Positions 17,551 to 26,255 of a stretch of DNA of 64,000 nt are shown one piece after another. Within the stretch, counting starts at the first letter, position 1; every line of letters starts with the position of its first letter. Both the position numbers and the translations under genes were made by a program. Source of the DNA: Rhizobium sp. SL86 (lineage in GTDB: Bacteria > Pseudomonadota > Alphaproteobacteria > Rhizobiales > Rhizobiaceae); NCBI RefSeq assembly GCF_026672545.1, contig NZ_JAPPRJ010000009.1:496001-560000 (forward strand), in the 5' to 3' direction. The notes below the pieces were generated by a model that saw only the letters and a list, made by a program, of their open reading frames with translations, was not told the origin of the DNA and did not search any database.

Positions 17551-18852
17551 ATGATCCCCCGTTATTCCCGGCCAGAAATGGTCGCCATCTGGTCGCCCGA
17601 AACCAAGTTCCGCATCTGGTTCGAAATCGAAGCCTATGCCTGCGACGCACTGGCCGAGCTCGGCGTGATCCCGAAGGACGCGGCAAAGACCATCTGGGAA
17701 AAGGGCAATGCTGCGGAATTCAACGTGGCGCGCATCGACGAGATCGAGGCCGTCACCAAACACGACGTCATCGCCTTCCTGACCCATCTCGCCGAATTCG
17801 TCGGTCCGGACTCGCGCTTCGTGCACCAGGGCATGACCTCGTCCGACGTGCTCGACACGACGCTCAACATCCAGCTGGTGCGTGCCGCCGACATCCTGAT
17901 TGCCGGCATGGACCGCCTGCTCGCCGCGCTGAAGACCCGCGCCTTCGAACACAAGGACACGATCCGCATCGGCCGCAGCCACGGCATCCATGCCGAACCG
18001 ACGACCATGGGCCTCACCTTTGCCCGCTTTTATGCCGAGATGGCCCGCAACCGCGCCCGTCTCGTTAATGCCCGCGCCGAGATTGCAACGGGCGCAATTT
18101 CCGGCGCCGTCGGCACCTTCGCCAACATCGATCCGCGCGTCGAAGAACATGTCTGCGCAAAGCTCGGCCTCGTGCCGGAACCGGTTTCGACCCAGGTTAT
18201 TCCGCGCGACCGCCATGCCATGTTCTTTACCACGCTCGGCGTCATTGCCTCCTCGATCGAAAACGTCGCGATCGAGATCCGCCACATGCAGCGCACGGAA
18301 GTGCTGGAAGCGGAGGAATTTTTCTCGCCGGGCCAGAAGGGTTCGTCGGCCATGCCGCACAAGCGTAACCCGGTGCTGACGGAAAACCTGACCGGTCTTG
18401 CCCGCCTGGTGCGCATGTCGGTGGTACCGGCGCTGGAAAACGTGGCGCTCTGGCACGAGCGCGACATCTCGCACTCCTCCGTCGAGCGCGGCATCGGCCC
18501 GGACACGACCATCACGCTCGATTTCGCGCTGAACCGGCTGGCCGGCGTGATCGAGAAGCTGGTCATCTATCCGGAGAACATGCTGAAGAATCTCAACAAG
18601 TTCCGTGGACTTGTTCATTCGCAGCGCGTCCTGCTTGCCCTTACGCAAGCCGGCGTGTCGCGTGAGGATGCCTACCGCCTCGTGCAGCGCAATGCCATGA
18701 AGGTCTGGGAACACGGCGCCGACTTCCTGGAGGAACTGCTCTCCGACCAGGAGGTGCGCGCGGCGCTGTCCGAAGAGACGATCCGCGAAAAATTCGACCT
18801 CGGTTACCACACCAAACACGTCGACACGATCTTCAAGCGCGTCTTCGGCTGA
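17551..18852 (+). CDS. purB: Adenylosuccinate lyase
   Basis: A 433-residue fumarase/aspartase-superfamily enzyme. It cleaves SAICAR to AICAR and adenylosuccinate to AMP in purine synthesis. Signatures are TSSDVLDT, GRSHGIHAEPTTMG with the catalytic histidine, and GSSAMPHKRNP, the family signature loop with the catalytic serine. ATG 17551 follows AAGGA at about 8 nt. A strong terminator closes the transcript. Other pur genes (purC, S, Q, L) lie 6-12 kb downstream. Confidence 0.97.
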   Translation: MIPRYSRPEMVAIWSPETKFRIWFEIEAYACDALAELGVIPKDAAKTIWEKGNAAEFNVARIDEIEAVTKHDVIAFLTHLAEFVGPDSRFVHQGMTSSDVLDTTLNIQLVRAADILIAGMDRLLAALKTRAFEHKDTIRIGRSHGIHAEPTTMGLTFARFYAEMARNRARLVNARAEIATGAISGAVGTFANIDPRVEEHVCAKLGLVPEPVSTQVIPRDRHAMFFTTLGVIASSIENVAIEIRHMQRTEVLEAEEFFSPGQKGSSAMPHKRNPVLTENLTGLARLVRMSVVPALENVALWHERDISHSSVERGIGPDTTITLDFALNRLAGVIEKLVIYPENMLKNLNKFRGLVHSQRVLLALTQAGVSREDAYRLVQRNAMKVWEHGADFLEELLSDQEVRAALSEETIREKFDLGYHTKHVDTIFKRVFG

Positions 18853-18880
18853 TCCGCGACCAGGGTCCGCACAATTGTCA

Positions 18881-18917
18881 ATCGGCCGGGACGGATCGCC
18901 GTCCCGGCCGATTTTTT
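18881..18917 (+). terminator. Intrinsic terminator after purB
   Basis: A 14-bp perfect stem (ATCGGCCGGGACGG and its complement) with a 4-nt loop is followed by six T residues. The next gene converges from the other strand. Confidence 0.92.
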
Positions 18918-18927
18918 CTGTCGACGC

Positions 18928-20583
18928 TTATTTGCAGGCGAACCGGTCTTCGCCAGACCCCGCGGCACCGGTCGCTCGGGTCACCTCGGGATAGGGGCAA
19001 TAAAGGAAACGTGTCTCCTTCAGATGTTCGGCCTCCTTGTTGCCAGCCGTCACACCAGCCGCAACCGCACCCGGCGCCTTGCCCTCTTCCACCCAGGCAA
19101 CCAACGGTGAGAAGAAATCGAAGTCGTCATAGGACGGACCGCCTGCCCCGTGCGGCATGCCCGGCACGCGGTAGAGTTTGACAGAATCGCCCGCCTTGCC
19201 GCCGTTGTTTTCGTTAAGTTTCCGGTACCAGTTGACCGTGTCGACCACGGAAAACACCGGATCGGCGTTACCATGGAAAACAATCATCTTGTGGCCGGCA
19301 TCACGAAACGCCTTGAGGTCCGGATTGTCGGCACCGGGCGGGATCATGAAATCAGCGGCGGATTCGGTAAAGGTCGCGTCCTTGGCAAAGACCTTGGATG
19401 CCTGTCCTTCGATGTCGAAGTTCAGCAAGAAACGTTGCAGGTCCTCCGGCGTCCCGCCAACCGGGACCGGTGGCGTGATGAAGACCTGCGCCAAGGAAGC
19501 AGCACCCATCACGCCGATGATCGGCCGCTTGCCCCAGGCCTCCACCGGACTTTCGAGCTTCCAGCCGCGCCAGTTGTTGGACGCCATGCCGGGATCCCAG
19601 ACCCAGCTGCTATAGAGCTGCTCGCCCTTGGCATTCAGCGGTCCCTTGTGGCTTGTGACAAGCGCTGCGATCTGCGCGGTCGACAGGCAATCCTTGTCAC
19701 CCTCCTTGGCGCAGGCGAGGCTCTCCGGTTTGAACGCCGCTTCGCATCCATCGGAATCGGCGACGATGCCGTCCTGCAATCCGTCGAGAGCATCGCAGGC
19801 CTTCAGAATGCCCTTGGCCAGCACCTGCATGTCCTCGCGCGAAAAAGCCTTCGCGATCTCGGGGTTCACCTTCGACCAGGCCTGCACGTCGAGCGCATGT
19901 TGAAGGGCAGCCTTGGGCAGGTTGAGACCGGGGTAACCCGCCAGAATACCGTCGAACATCGCCGGCGTCCGGGTGGCTGCCACCAGACCATGACGGCCGC
20001 CATTCGAACTGCCGATGCCGTAACGGAAGGCGATCTTCTTGCCATAATGGGTTTCGACCAGCGCCTCGGCCAGCGGATTGAGGGTCGCAACCGCGCCATA
20101 ACCGTAATCGCGGCGTGCCTGCGGGTCGAAACCGAATGCCGCGCCTCCGGCAAGCCCCTTGTCCGGATTGGCTTTTCCATCATGGCCGGCATCGCTCGAA
20201 ACGACCGCATACCCGCGCGCCAGTGCCGTATCGGCCTTGTTGCCGCCCAGGGTCGGCCCCAGCGCAGGAACGACCGCACCGTCATTGCCGCCGTTGAACT
20301 GGTGCACGAAACGGCCGTTCCAGGCCTTCGGCAACCGCAGCTCGAAACGGATGGCATAGGTCTTGCCGTCGACGCCCGTGCGGTCCGGCGTCTTGCCGCG
20401 CACCAGGCAATGTTCCACCGGGATCTCCGGCGTCGACGCAGTCTCCGCAGCCTCGGTGATCTCCACGCCGGCAGGGTGAGCGCCGCTCGTCTTGAGATCG
20501 GCACATGCCGTCGCCGCAGCCGCAAATGACGGCACCTGCAGCAATGCCATTGCTGCCGCGCCGCACCAAAAGGTTCGTTTCAT
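18928..20583 (-). CDS. Secreted tannase/feruloyl-esterase family protein lacking the paired cysteines
   Basis: A 551-residue alpha/beta hydrolase of the tannase/feruloyl esterase family with a signal peptide (cleavage near residue 24). The proposed triad is Ser193 in GSSNGG, Asp441 in NADPVFS, and His478 in PGMPHG. Family members normally carry a CS-D-HC motif, with cysteines next to the serine and the histidine forming a disulfide. Here both are replaced, by Ser192 and Gly479. The enzyme may still hydrolyse esters of aromatic acids, but with altered active-site support. GGGAGGA lies 5 nt before the ATG. Confidence 0.82.
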   Translation of the reverse strand: MKRTFWCGAAAMALLQVPSFAAAATACADLKTSGAHPAGVEITEAAETASTPEIPVEHCLVRGKTPDRTGVDGKTYAIRFELRLPKAWNGRFVHQFNGGNDGAVVPALGPTLGGNKADTALARGYAVVSSDAGHDGKANPDKGLAGGAAFGFDPQARRDYGYGAVATLNPLAEALVETHYGKKIAFRYGIGSSNGGRHGLVAATRTPAMFDGILAGYPGLNLPKAALQHALDVQAWSKVNPEIAKAFSREDMQVLAKGILKACDALDGLQDGIVADSDGCEAAFKPESLACAKEGDKDCLSTAQIAALVTSHKGPLNAKGEQLYSSWVWDPGMASNNWRGWKLESPVEAWGKRPIIGVMGAASLAQVFITPPVPVGGTPEDLQRFLLNFDIEGQASKVFAKDATFTESAADFMIPPGADNPDLKAFRDAGHKMIVFHGNADPVFSVVDTVNWYRKLNENNGGKAGDSVKLYRVPGMPHGAGGPSYDDFDFFSPLVAWVEEGKAPGAVAAGVTAGNKEAEHLKETRFLYCPYPEVTRATGAAGSGEDRFACK

Positions 20584-20603
20584 GAGGTCCTCCCGCTCAG
20601 ATT

Positions 20604-20635
20604 CGACACCGCAACTTTCCTCCCATGCGGTGTCG
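20604..20635. promoter_or_regulatory. Perfect 10-bp inverted repeat in the esterase leader
   Basis: CGACACCGCA-N12-TGCGGTGTCG lies 21-52 bp upstream of the esterase start, just before its ribosome-binding site. It could be an operator or a leader hairpin; no regulator gene is adjacent. Confidence 0.45.
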
Positions 20636-20752
20636 CGGAAAGATTAACATTCGTCGCGGAGGCAAGATAGTATGTGTTGCATATTATTTTTCACGCTTCG
20701 GCCCGGTCAGAAACTCTTGACGCGGCCCGCCGTCAAACGCAGATAGGAGGCT

Positions 20753-21307
20753 ATGAAGGCTTCCGACGCAGACATTCTCATCATCCCCGGTTACACCAAT
20801 TCCGGCCCATCCCACTGGCAGACCCGCTGGGAAACCAAGCTGCAGACCGCGCGGCGCGTGGAACAGGCAGAATGGTCGAAACCGGTCAGGGAGGACTGGG
20901 TTGCGCGTGTTGCGGAGGAGGTCAACGCATCGACCCGTCCCGTCGTGCTGGTGGCCCATTCGCTGGGCGTTCCGACGGCGATCCATGCGATCCCGCATTT
21001 CCGCAACCGTGTGGCCGGCGCCTTCTTCGTTGCGCCGCCCGATGTCGCCAATCCGGCGATCCGGCCGAAACACCTGATGACGTTCGGCCCCTATCCGCGT
21101 GATCCGCTGCCGTTTCCATCCATGACAATCGCCAGCCGCAACGATCCCTTCGGCTCCTATGAGCATGCCGATGAGATCACCAATGCCTGGGGATCACTGT
21201 TGGTCGATGCCGGAGAAGCTGGCCATATCAATGCGGATTCAGGCCACGGCCCCTGGCCGGAAGGCACGATGGTCTTTGCAAAATTCCTCGCAGGATTGAA
21301 AGCGTGA
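20753..21307 (+). CDS. RBBP9/YdeN-type serine hydrolase
   Basis: A 184-residue small alpha/beta hydrolase of the RBBP9/YdeN (DUF1234-like) family. The N-terminal IIPGYTNSGPSHWQ is characteristic, with the nucleophile in AHSLG, aspartate in SRNDPFGSYE and histidine in GHINADSGHG. AGGAGG lies just before the ATG. It stands alone, divergent from the esterase. The physiological substrate of this family is not known. Confidence 0.85.
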   Translation: MKASDADILIIPGYTNSGPSHWQTRWETKLQTARRVEQAEWSKPVREDWVARVAEEVNASTRPVVLVAHSLGVPTAIHAIPHFRNRVAGAFFVAPPDVANPAIRPKHLMTFGPYPRDPLPFPSMTIASRNDPFGSYEHADEITNAWGSLLVDAGEAGHINADSGHGPWPEGTMVFAKFLAGLKA

Positions 21308-21414
21308 ATCGCAAAAACAACCCAAGCTTGCCACATTCTGGCAATCGTCCCGCACGGCGCGCATTTCCTTAAGTTTCATTTAATACAGATTCGTCAAAAT
21401 AGCCTCCGCACAAG

Positions 21415-23982
21415 GTGTTTGTCGGAGCGATCTGGTCCGTGTTTCCAAAGCTGAAATCCCATCCATTGCGGGCCGATGAACTTGCGGCTCTGGCAGTCAG
21501 CATCGACCATCTGCCCTTGCCAGCGGCTGTGCTGGAACCGGACGGTGGACGTTTCGTACATGCCAATCACCTGTTCCGCACGGAATGGCTCGGACGGCCT
21601 GCACGCGATCTCGCATCGCTTGTGCATCAGGATGACCTCTGGCAATTGCAGGATGCCTTTCGCCACACCGATCCGCCCTCACCGCTCGGCACCACCTGCA
21701 TGCTGCGCCTGCCGCGTCCGGACGGAACCGTTCGCTGGGCTGAACTGCATGCGCGTGCCTTCGAACCGGAAAAGGCACCGGGCGCCCAGCTTTTCGTTGT
21801 GCAACTCGTTGATTTTACGGTCCAGAAGCGGCTGCTCGACGATGTGATCGCACGCGAGACACGCTGGAACGCGGCCCTCGTCAGTTCGGTCTCCGGCGTG
21901 TGGGACCACCACTATGCGATCGGCCAGAAATATTACTCACCGATCTGGCGCCAGATCCGCGGCATGGACCTCGAAGATCCCTTGCCGCCCTCGAAGGAAG
22001 CCTGGCTGGCCCTGCTGCATCCCGACGATGTGGAACATACGCTTTATGCCATGCAGCGCCAGGAAGAAGGAGACCCGGCCTACCAGGTCTTCGAATACCG
22101 GGAGCGGCACAAGGACGGGCACTGGGTCTGGATCGAATGCCGCGGCGCCTGCATCGACCGCGCCGAAGATGGCCGCCCCTTGCGTGTCGTGGGCACCGAT
22201 ACCGATGTCACCGAGCGCAAGGAGGCTCAGCACCGCGCGGTGCAGGTCTCGCGCCGTCTCGAAATGGCGCTTGCCATTTCCGGCGTCGGTGTCTTCGAAG
22301 CCGACCTGGTGACCGGTGTGGTCGACTGGGACAGGCGCATGCACGAAATCTACGATGTGTCGATGGATACGGAAATCCGTGTCGGGGAGACCTGGGAGAG
22401 TTTTCTGCATCCGGACGACAAGGAGGCCGTTCTCGCCAATGTGGCCCGCAGAACCGAACACAATCGCTGTTTCTCGGACCAGTACCGGATCCTCCTGAAA
22501 GACGGTCGCGAACGCTACGTCCGCAGCTGCAGCATGACCTTTATCGACACCGACGGGCATGTGAAGCTCGTTGGCGCCAACTGGGACATCACCGAGGACG
22601 TCATCCTGCAGCGGGAGCTGGAGCGGGCAAAATCGCTCGCCGAGGCGCGCAACATCGAACTCGAGACCGCCCGGGTGCGCATCGAACACAATGCGATGCA
22701 CGATTACCTGACCGGGCTTCCCAACCGCCGTTATCTCGACGAGATGCTCGGCCTTTATGCCAGCGAATGTGCGGCCAAAGGCCAGGCGCTGGCGGTCCTG
22801 CATCTCGATCTCGACCGCTTCAAGCAGATCAACGATACGCTCGGCCACAATACCGGCGATGCGGTCCTCAGGCACGCGGCGCGAATCATGCGCGACAACG
22901 TCCGGGCTGAAGACTTTGTCGCCCGGATCGGCGGTGACGAGTTCGTCGTTCTCGCGCGCTTCGAAGGCAATCCGCGCCGGCTGTCGAACCTCGCGGAACG
23001 CATCATCCGCGACATGCGCAAACCGGTCTCCTGCGAAGGCCGTGAATGCCGTTTCGGCGCCAGCATTGGTATCGCCTGGGCAGACGCCGGCATCCTGGAT
23101 CCCAAGCAGATCCTGCTGAATGCCGATATCGCCCTCTACCGCGCCAAGAACAACGGCCGCAACCGCCACGAATTCTTCTCGGCCGATACCCAGATCGAAA
23201 TCGCCAAGACGAAAGCGCTCTCCGATCAGATCCTGCAGGCGCTCGAACGCCGCGAATTTTTCCCCGTCTATCAGTTGCAGTTCGACGCACGCACCCTGGA
23301 TGTCTGCGGTGTCGAAACGCTGGCCCGCTGGCGCCACCCGCACGAAGGCACGCTCAGCCCGGACAAGTTCATCCCGACGGCCGAAGATATCGACGCCATG
23401 GCGACGATCGACGCGCAGATTCTCGAACAGGCTCTGGAGGATTTTTCAGCCTGGCAATCCGCCGGCGTCGCCATCCCGAAACTGTCGGTCAATGTCTCCT
23501 ATCGACGGCTGCGCGATCCTGCCCTGACCAAGACGGTCCGGCGGCTGTCGATCAGGCCGCAGACGCTGGCCTTCGAACTGCTCGAATCCACCTTCCTCGA
23601 CGACTGCGAGGAAAGCGTCATGATGAGCCTCAAACGCATCCGCAAGCTCGGGATCGGCATCGAGATCGACGATTTCGGCACCGGCCACGCCTCGATCGTC
23701 AGCCTGATGCGGCTGTCGCCTTCAGCCCTCAAGATTGATCGGGAACTCATCCGCAGCCTGCCGGAATCGCGCGATCAGGTACGGCTGGTGCGCGCCATCA
23801 TCGACATCGGCAAGTCGCTCGGCATCCGCGTCGTGGCCGAAGGTGTCGAGACCATGCAGCACGCCCGCATCCTCAAGGAGATCGGCTGCGACGTGCTCCA
23901 GGGATATGCGCTGGCAAGACCCATGCCCTACGCGCAGATCGCATCCTTCATCCGGACGGGAAGCTGGCGATCCGACGACTGA
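21415..23982 (+). CDS. PAS-GGDEF-EAL cyclic-di-GMP protein
   Basis: An 855-residue cytoplasmic protein without membrane segments: three PAS-type sensor domains (about residues 25-140, 150-270, 285-400), then GGDEF (430-590) and EAL (605-850). The cyclase motif IGGDEF is intact and is preceded by RAED exactly five residues before it, an inhibitory I-site. The phosphodiesterase signature reads ETL instead of EAL but keeps the glutamate, and IDDFGTG, LKIDR and AEGVET are present. Both activities are therefore possible. The GTG start at 21415 lacks a good ribosome site; GTG 21439 is an alternative. Confidence 0.9.
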   Translation: MFVGAIWSVFPKLKSHPLRADELAALAVSIDHLPLPAAVLEPDGGRFVHANHLFRTEWLGRPARDLASLVHQDDLWQLQDAFRHTDPPSPLGTTCMLRLPRPDGTVRWAELHARAFEPEKAPGAQLFVVQLVDFTVQKRLLDDVIARETRWNAALVSSVSGVWDHHYAIGQKYYSPIWRQIRGMDLEDPLPPSKEAWLALLHPDDVEHTLYAMQRQEEGDPAYQVFEYRERHKDGHWVWIECRGACIDRAEDGRPLRVVGTDTDVTERKEAQHRAVQVSRRLEMALAISGVGVFEADLVTGVVDWDRRMHEIYDVSMDTEIRVGETWESFLHPDDKEAVLANVARRTEHNRCFSDQYRILLKDGRERYVRSCSMTFIDTDGHVKLVGANWDITEDVILQRELERAKSLAEARNIELETARVRIEHNAMHDYLTGLPNRRYLDEMLGLYASECAAKGQALAVLHLDLDRFKQINDTLGHNTGDAVLRHAARIMRDNVRAEDFVARIGGDEFVVLARFEGNPRRLSNLAERIIRDMRKPVSCEGRECRFGASIGIAWADAGILDPKQILLNADIALYRAKNNGRNRHEFFSADTQIEIAKTKALSDQILQALERREFFPVYQLQFDARTLDVCGVETLARWRHPHEGTLSPDKFIPTAEDIDAMATIDAQILEQALEDFSAWQSAGVAIPKLSVNVSYRRLRDPALTKTVRRLSIRPQTLAFELLESTFLDDCEESVMMSLKRIRKLGIGIEIDDFGTGHASIVSLMRLSPSALKIDRELIRSLPESRDQVRLVRAIIDIGKSLGIRVVAEGVETMQHARILKEIGCDVLQGYALARPMPYAQIASFIRTGSWRSDD

Positions 23983-23986
23983 ATAC

Positions 23987-24022
23987 GAAAAGGCGCAGCA
24001 CGGAACATCCGCTGCTGCGCCT
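23987..24022 (-). terminator. Terminator for the DUF1476 genes
   Basis: AGGCGCAGCA and TGCTGCGCCT form a 10-bp stem, with a further short CGGA/TCCG pairing in the loop. Read on the minus strand it ends in TTTT, downstream of the DUF1476 gene at 24056. Confidence 0.6.
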
Positions 24023-24055
24023 GAAAAAACAAAGGCACCGATGACGTAGGGCCGG

Positions 24056-24370
24056 TTACCCCTGCTGAACCTGCATGGCAGCCTGCGCCATGAATTCCAG
24101 CATTTTCGCGCGGATCTCTTCTTCGGAGACCGCCACACCTGCGGATGTCAGATCGCCGGCAACCTTGCGCAGCACGTCGTCGTCGCCCGCCTCCTCAAAA
24201 TCAGCCTCAACCACGCTTTGCGCATAGGCCTCGGCATCGGCACGTCCCATCAACTCGGCCGCCCAGCTTCCCAGCAGCCTGTTGCGCCGGACGATGGCCC
24301 GAAAACGCTGCTCTTCATCCAGTGCGAATTTGGCCTCGAAGCTCTTCTCGCGTTCCTTCATGTTGCTCAT
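24056..24370 (-). CDS. DUF1476 protein, F1-ATPase zeta-subunit type
   Basis: A 104-residue helical protein of the DUF1476 family. In Paracoccus this family is the zeta subunit, a small inhibitor that binds the F1 part of ATP synthase and limits ATP hydrolysis. The conserved N-terminal block MKEREKSFEAKFA and RRNRLLGSWAAEL are present. ATG 24370 has GGGAGAG 5 nt upstream. A second, more divergent copy with the same length lies 76 bp upstream on the same strand. Confidence 0.88.
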   Translation of the reverse strand: MSNMKEREKSFEAKFALDEEQRFRAIVRRNRLLGSWAAELMGRADAEAYAQSVVEADFEEAGDDDVLRKVAGDLTSAGVAVSEEEIRAKMLEFMAQAAMQVQQG

Positions 24371-24446
24371 CAGAACTCTCCCTTCCGGATGGACATTCGA
24401 GATTTGGGAACATCTGCGGGAACCTGCAAGAGAGCCCTCATGAAAA

Positions 24447-24761
24447 TCAGGCGAAGCGCATGTCGTGAAGGACGTCACCGAGCAGTGCATGCATGCGTTG
24501 TGTCAGACAGTCGAGGTCGAGCTGTTGGCCGGCACGGTCGAATTCCTGGCACAATTTGCTGATCAACTGTTCGTCGGAAAAATGTTCGACGGACCAGTCA
24601 CAGAGCGACTGTGCATAAGACTGCGGATCGCTTTCACCCAGCTGCTCCGCGGCCCAAAGGCCGAGCAACCGGTTGCGGCGTGACTGGGCACAGAACAGAA
24701 AGCTCTGCTCATGGGCGAATTGAGTTTCAAAAGCATTGGCACGATCACGCAACGAAACCAT
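24447..24761 (-). CDS. Second, divergent DUF1476 protein
   Basis: Also 104 residues, aligning with the neighbour through RANAFETQFA, RRNRLLGLWAAEQLG and the spacing of the helices. The C-terminal half differs strongly and has four cysteines in total, whereas the neighbouring copy has none. ATG 24761 has AGGAGA 5 nt upstream. It is likely a tandem duplicate that has diverged; whether it still binds F1 is unknown. Confidence 0.82.
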   Translation of the reverse strand: MVSLRDRANAFETQFAHEQSFLFCAQSRRNRLLGLWAAEQLGESDPQSYAQSLCDWSVEHFSDEQLISKLCQEFDRAGQQLDLDCLTQRMHALLGDVLHDMRFA

Positions 24762-24840
24762 CGAATTCTCCTGATTTATTGTCCCTGTTCTTCGGTCTTC
24801 TGCCGATATGCGCAACATAATGGGAAATACTTGAAATAGA

Positions 24841-24859
24841 GTTCAGCAAAAAGGTGAAC
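24841..24859. promoter_or_regulatory. Inverted repeat upstream of purC
   Basis: GTTCA-N9-TGAAC lies in the 234-bp divergent gap between the second DUF1476 gene and purC. It could be an operator for either direction. The arms are short, so chance is possible. Confidence 0.3.
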
Positions 24860-24906
24860 GAATTGAATTGCAGCGATCTGGGGCAGGTCGATCGCGTCAA
24901 GCCACA

Positions 24907-24935
24907 TTGTTAAACGTGCGGTTTTCCGTTATTGG
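24907..24935 (+). promoter_or_regulatory. Candidate promoter of the purC block
   Basis: TTGTTA and TATTGG are separated by 17 nt, about 60 bp before the purC start. Confidence 0.35.
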
Positions 24936-24995
24936 ACCGCTCAAACCCCATCCACGGCGTCCAGGGGGACGCCCGAACAAATGAGAAACAACAAT

Positions 24996-25760
24996 ATGAA
25001 CCGTCGCCGCCGTATCTACGAAGGCAAGGCCAAGATCCTGTACGAGGGTCCGGAACCGGGCACGCTGATCCAGTTCTTCAAGGATGACGCAACCGCGTTC
25101 AACAAGAAGAAACATGACATCATCGATGGCAAGGGCGTCCTCAACAACCGGATCTCGGAATACATCTTCACGCATCTGAACAAGATCGGCATTCCGACCC
25201 ATTTCATCCGCCGGCTCAACATGCGCGAGCAGCTGATCCGCGAAGTCGAAATGATTCCGCTGGAAGTCGTCGTGCGCAACGTCGCCGCCGGCTCGCTCTC
25301 CGATCGCCTCGGCATCGAGGAAGGCACCGTTCTGCCGCGTTCGATCATCGAGTTCTATTACAAGTCCGACCAGCTCGGCGATCCGATGGTCTCCGAAGAG
25401 CACATCACCGCTTTCGGCTGGGCCAATCCGGCCGAACTCGACGACATCATGGCGCTTGCCATCCGCGTGAACGATTTCCTGTCCGGCCTTTTCCTCGGCG
25501 TCGGCATTCAGCTCGTCGATTTCAAGATCGAATGTGGCCGCCTGTTCGAAGGCGACATGATGCGCATCATCCTGGCGGACGAAATCTCGCCCGACAGCTG
25601 CCGCCTGTGGGACATCGAGACGAAGGAAAAGATGGACAAGGATCGTTTCCGTCGCGATCTGGGTGGCCTTCTGGAAGCCTATTCGGAGGTGGCCCGCCGC
25701 CTCGGCATCATCAACGAAAACGAACCGATCCGCGGCACCGGCCCGGTCCTGGTTCAGTAA
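24996..25760 (+). CDS. purC: Phosphoribosylaminoimidazole-succinocarboxamide synthase
   Basis: A 254-residue SAICAR synthetase that joins CAIR and aspartate with ATP in de novo purine synthesis. Signatures include RRRIYEGKAKILYEG, EVVVRNVAAGSL, VDFKIECGR and ISPDSCRLWD. The start MNRRRRIYEG was chosen from the family N-terminus; an ATG 15 bp upstream (24981) is possible and neither has a strong ribosome site. It heads the purC-purS-purQ-purL block. purS follows after 18 bp. Confidence 0.96.
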   Translation: MNRRRRIYEGKAKILYEGPEPGTLIQFFKDDATAFNKKKHDIIDGKGVLNNRISEYIFTHLNKIGIPTHFIRRLNMREQLIREVEMIPLEVVVRNVAAGSLSDRLGIEEGTVLPRSIIEFYYKSDQLGDPMVSEEHITAFGWANPAELDDIMALAIRVNDFLSGLFLGVGIQLVDFKIECGRLFEGDMMRIILADEISPDSCRLWDIETKEKMDKDRFRRDLGGLLEAYSEVARRLGIINENEPIRGTGPVLVQ

Positions 25761-25778
25761 GACCCCGAGGAGCAGTCA

Positions 25779-26021
25779 GTGATCAAGGCACGCGTCACCG
25801 TCACGTTGAAGAACGGCGTTCTGGACCCGCAGGGCAAGGCGATCGAGGGCGCACTCGGCAGCCTCGGCTTCGAGGGCGTCCACCAGGTCCGCCAGGGCAA
25901 GGTCTTCGATCTCGAACTCGAGACCGCCGATCGCGCCAAGGCGGAAGAAGAGCTGAAGGCCATGTGCGAAAAGCTGCTGGCCAACACCGTCATCGAGAAC
26001 TATTCTATCGCCCTGCTCTAG
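25779..26021 (+). CDS. purS: FGAM synthase subunit PurS
   Basis: An 80-residue small subunit of the three-part phosphoribosylformylglycinamidine synthase (PurS-PurQ-PurL). PurS dimers are thought to hold PurQ and PurL together and help ammonia channelling. The sequence KARVTVTLKNGVLDPQGKAIE and VRQGKVFDLEL are typical. It starts with GTG, with GAGGAG 6 nt upstream. Two small unidentified genes separate it from purQ. Confidence 0.95.
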   Translation: MIKARVTVTLKNGVLDPQGKAIEGALGSLGFEGVHQVRQGKVFDLELETADRAKAEEELKAMCEKLLANTVIENYSIALL

Positions 26022-26045
26022 GCTTCTCCAGCGGAGGATGCACGC

Positions 26046-26255
26046 ATGGCCGGTGAGATGACGCAAGACATGCTGTATGCCGAACTCCTGAAGCTCGATG
26101 AGCGGTCAAGAGAGCTGGCGGAATCTTATCACGAGCTCGTCGTGTTCATGAAAGACATGAACCGCGAGCTCGCCGAAGGCCGGGCCAAGACCGACGCCTT
26201 GAAGAAAGCCCTGTTCGGCAACCGCTTTGATAGACAAGGTGCTGTTCTTGGCTGA
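26046..26255 (+). CDS. Small coiled-coil protein in the pur block (first of two)
   Basis: A 69-residue, charged, predicted helical protein that I do not recognise. ATG 26046 has a GGAGG site 8 nt upstream, only 25 bp after purS, so it looks genuinely translated within the purine operon. It overlaps the next small gene. It has no signal peptide or membrane segment. It may be a partner of the second protein. Confidence 0.6.
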   Translation: MAGEMTQDMLYAELLKLDERSRELAESYHELVVFMKDMNRELAEGRAKTDALKKALFGNRFDRQGAVLG

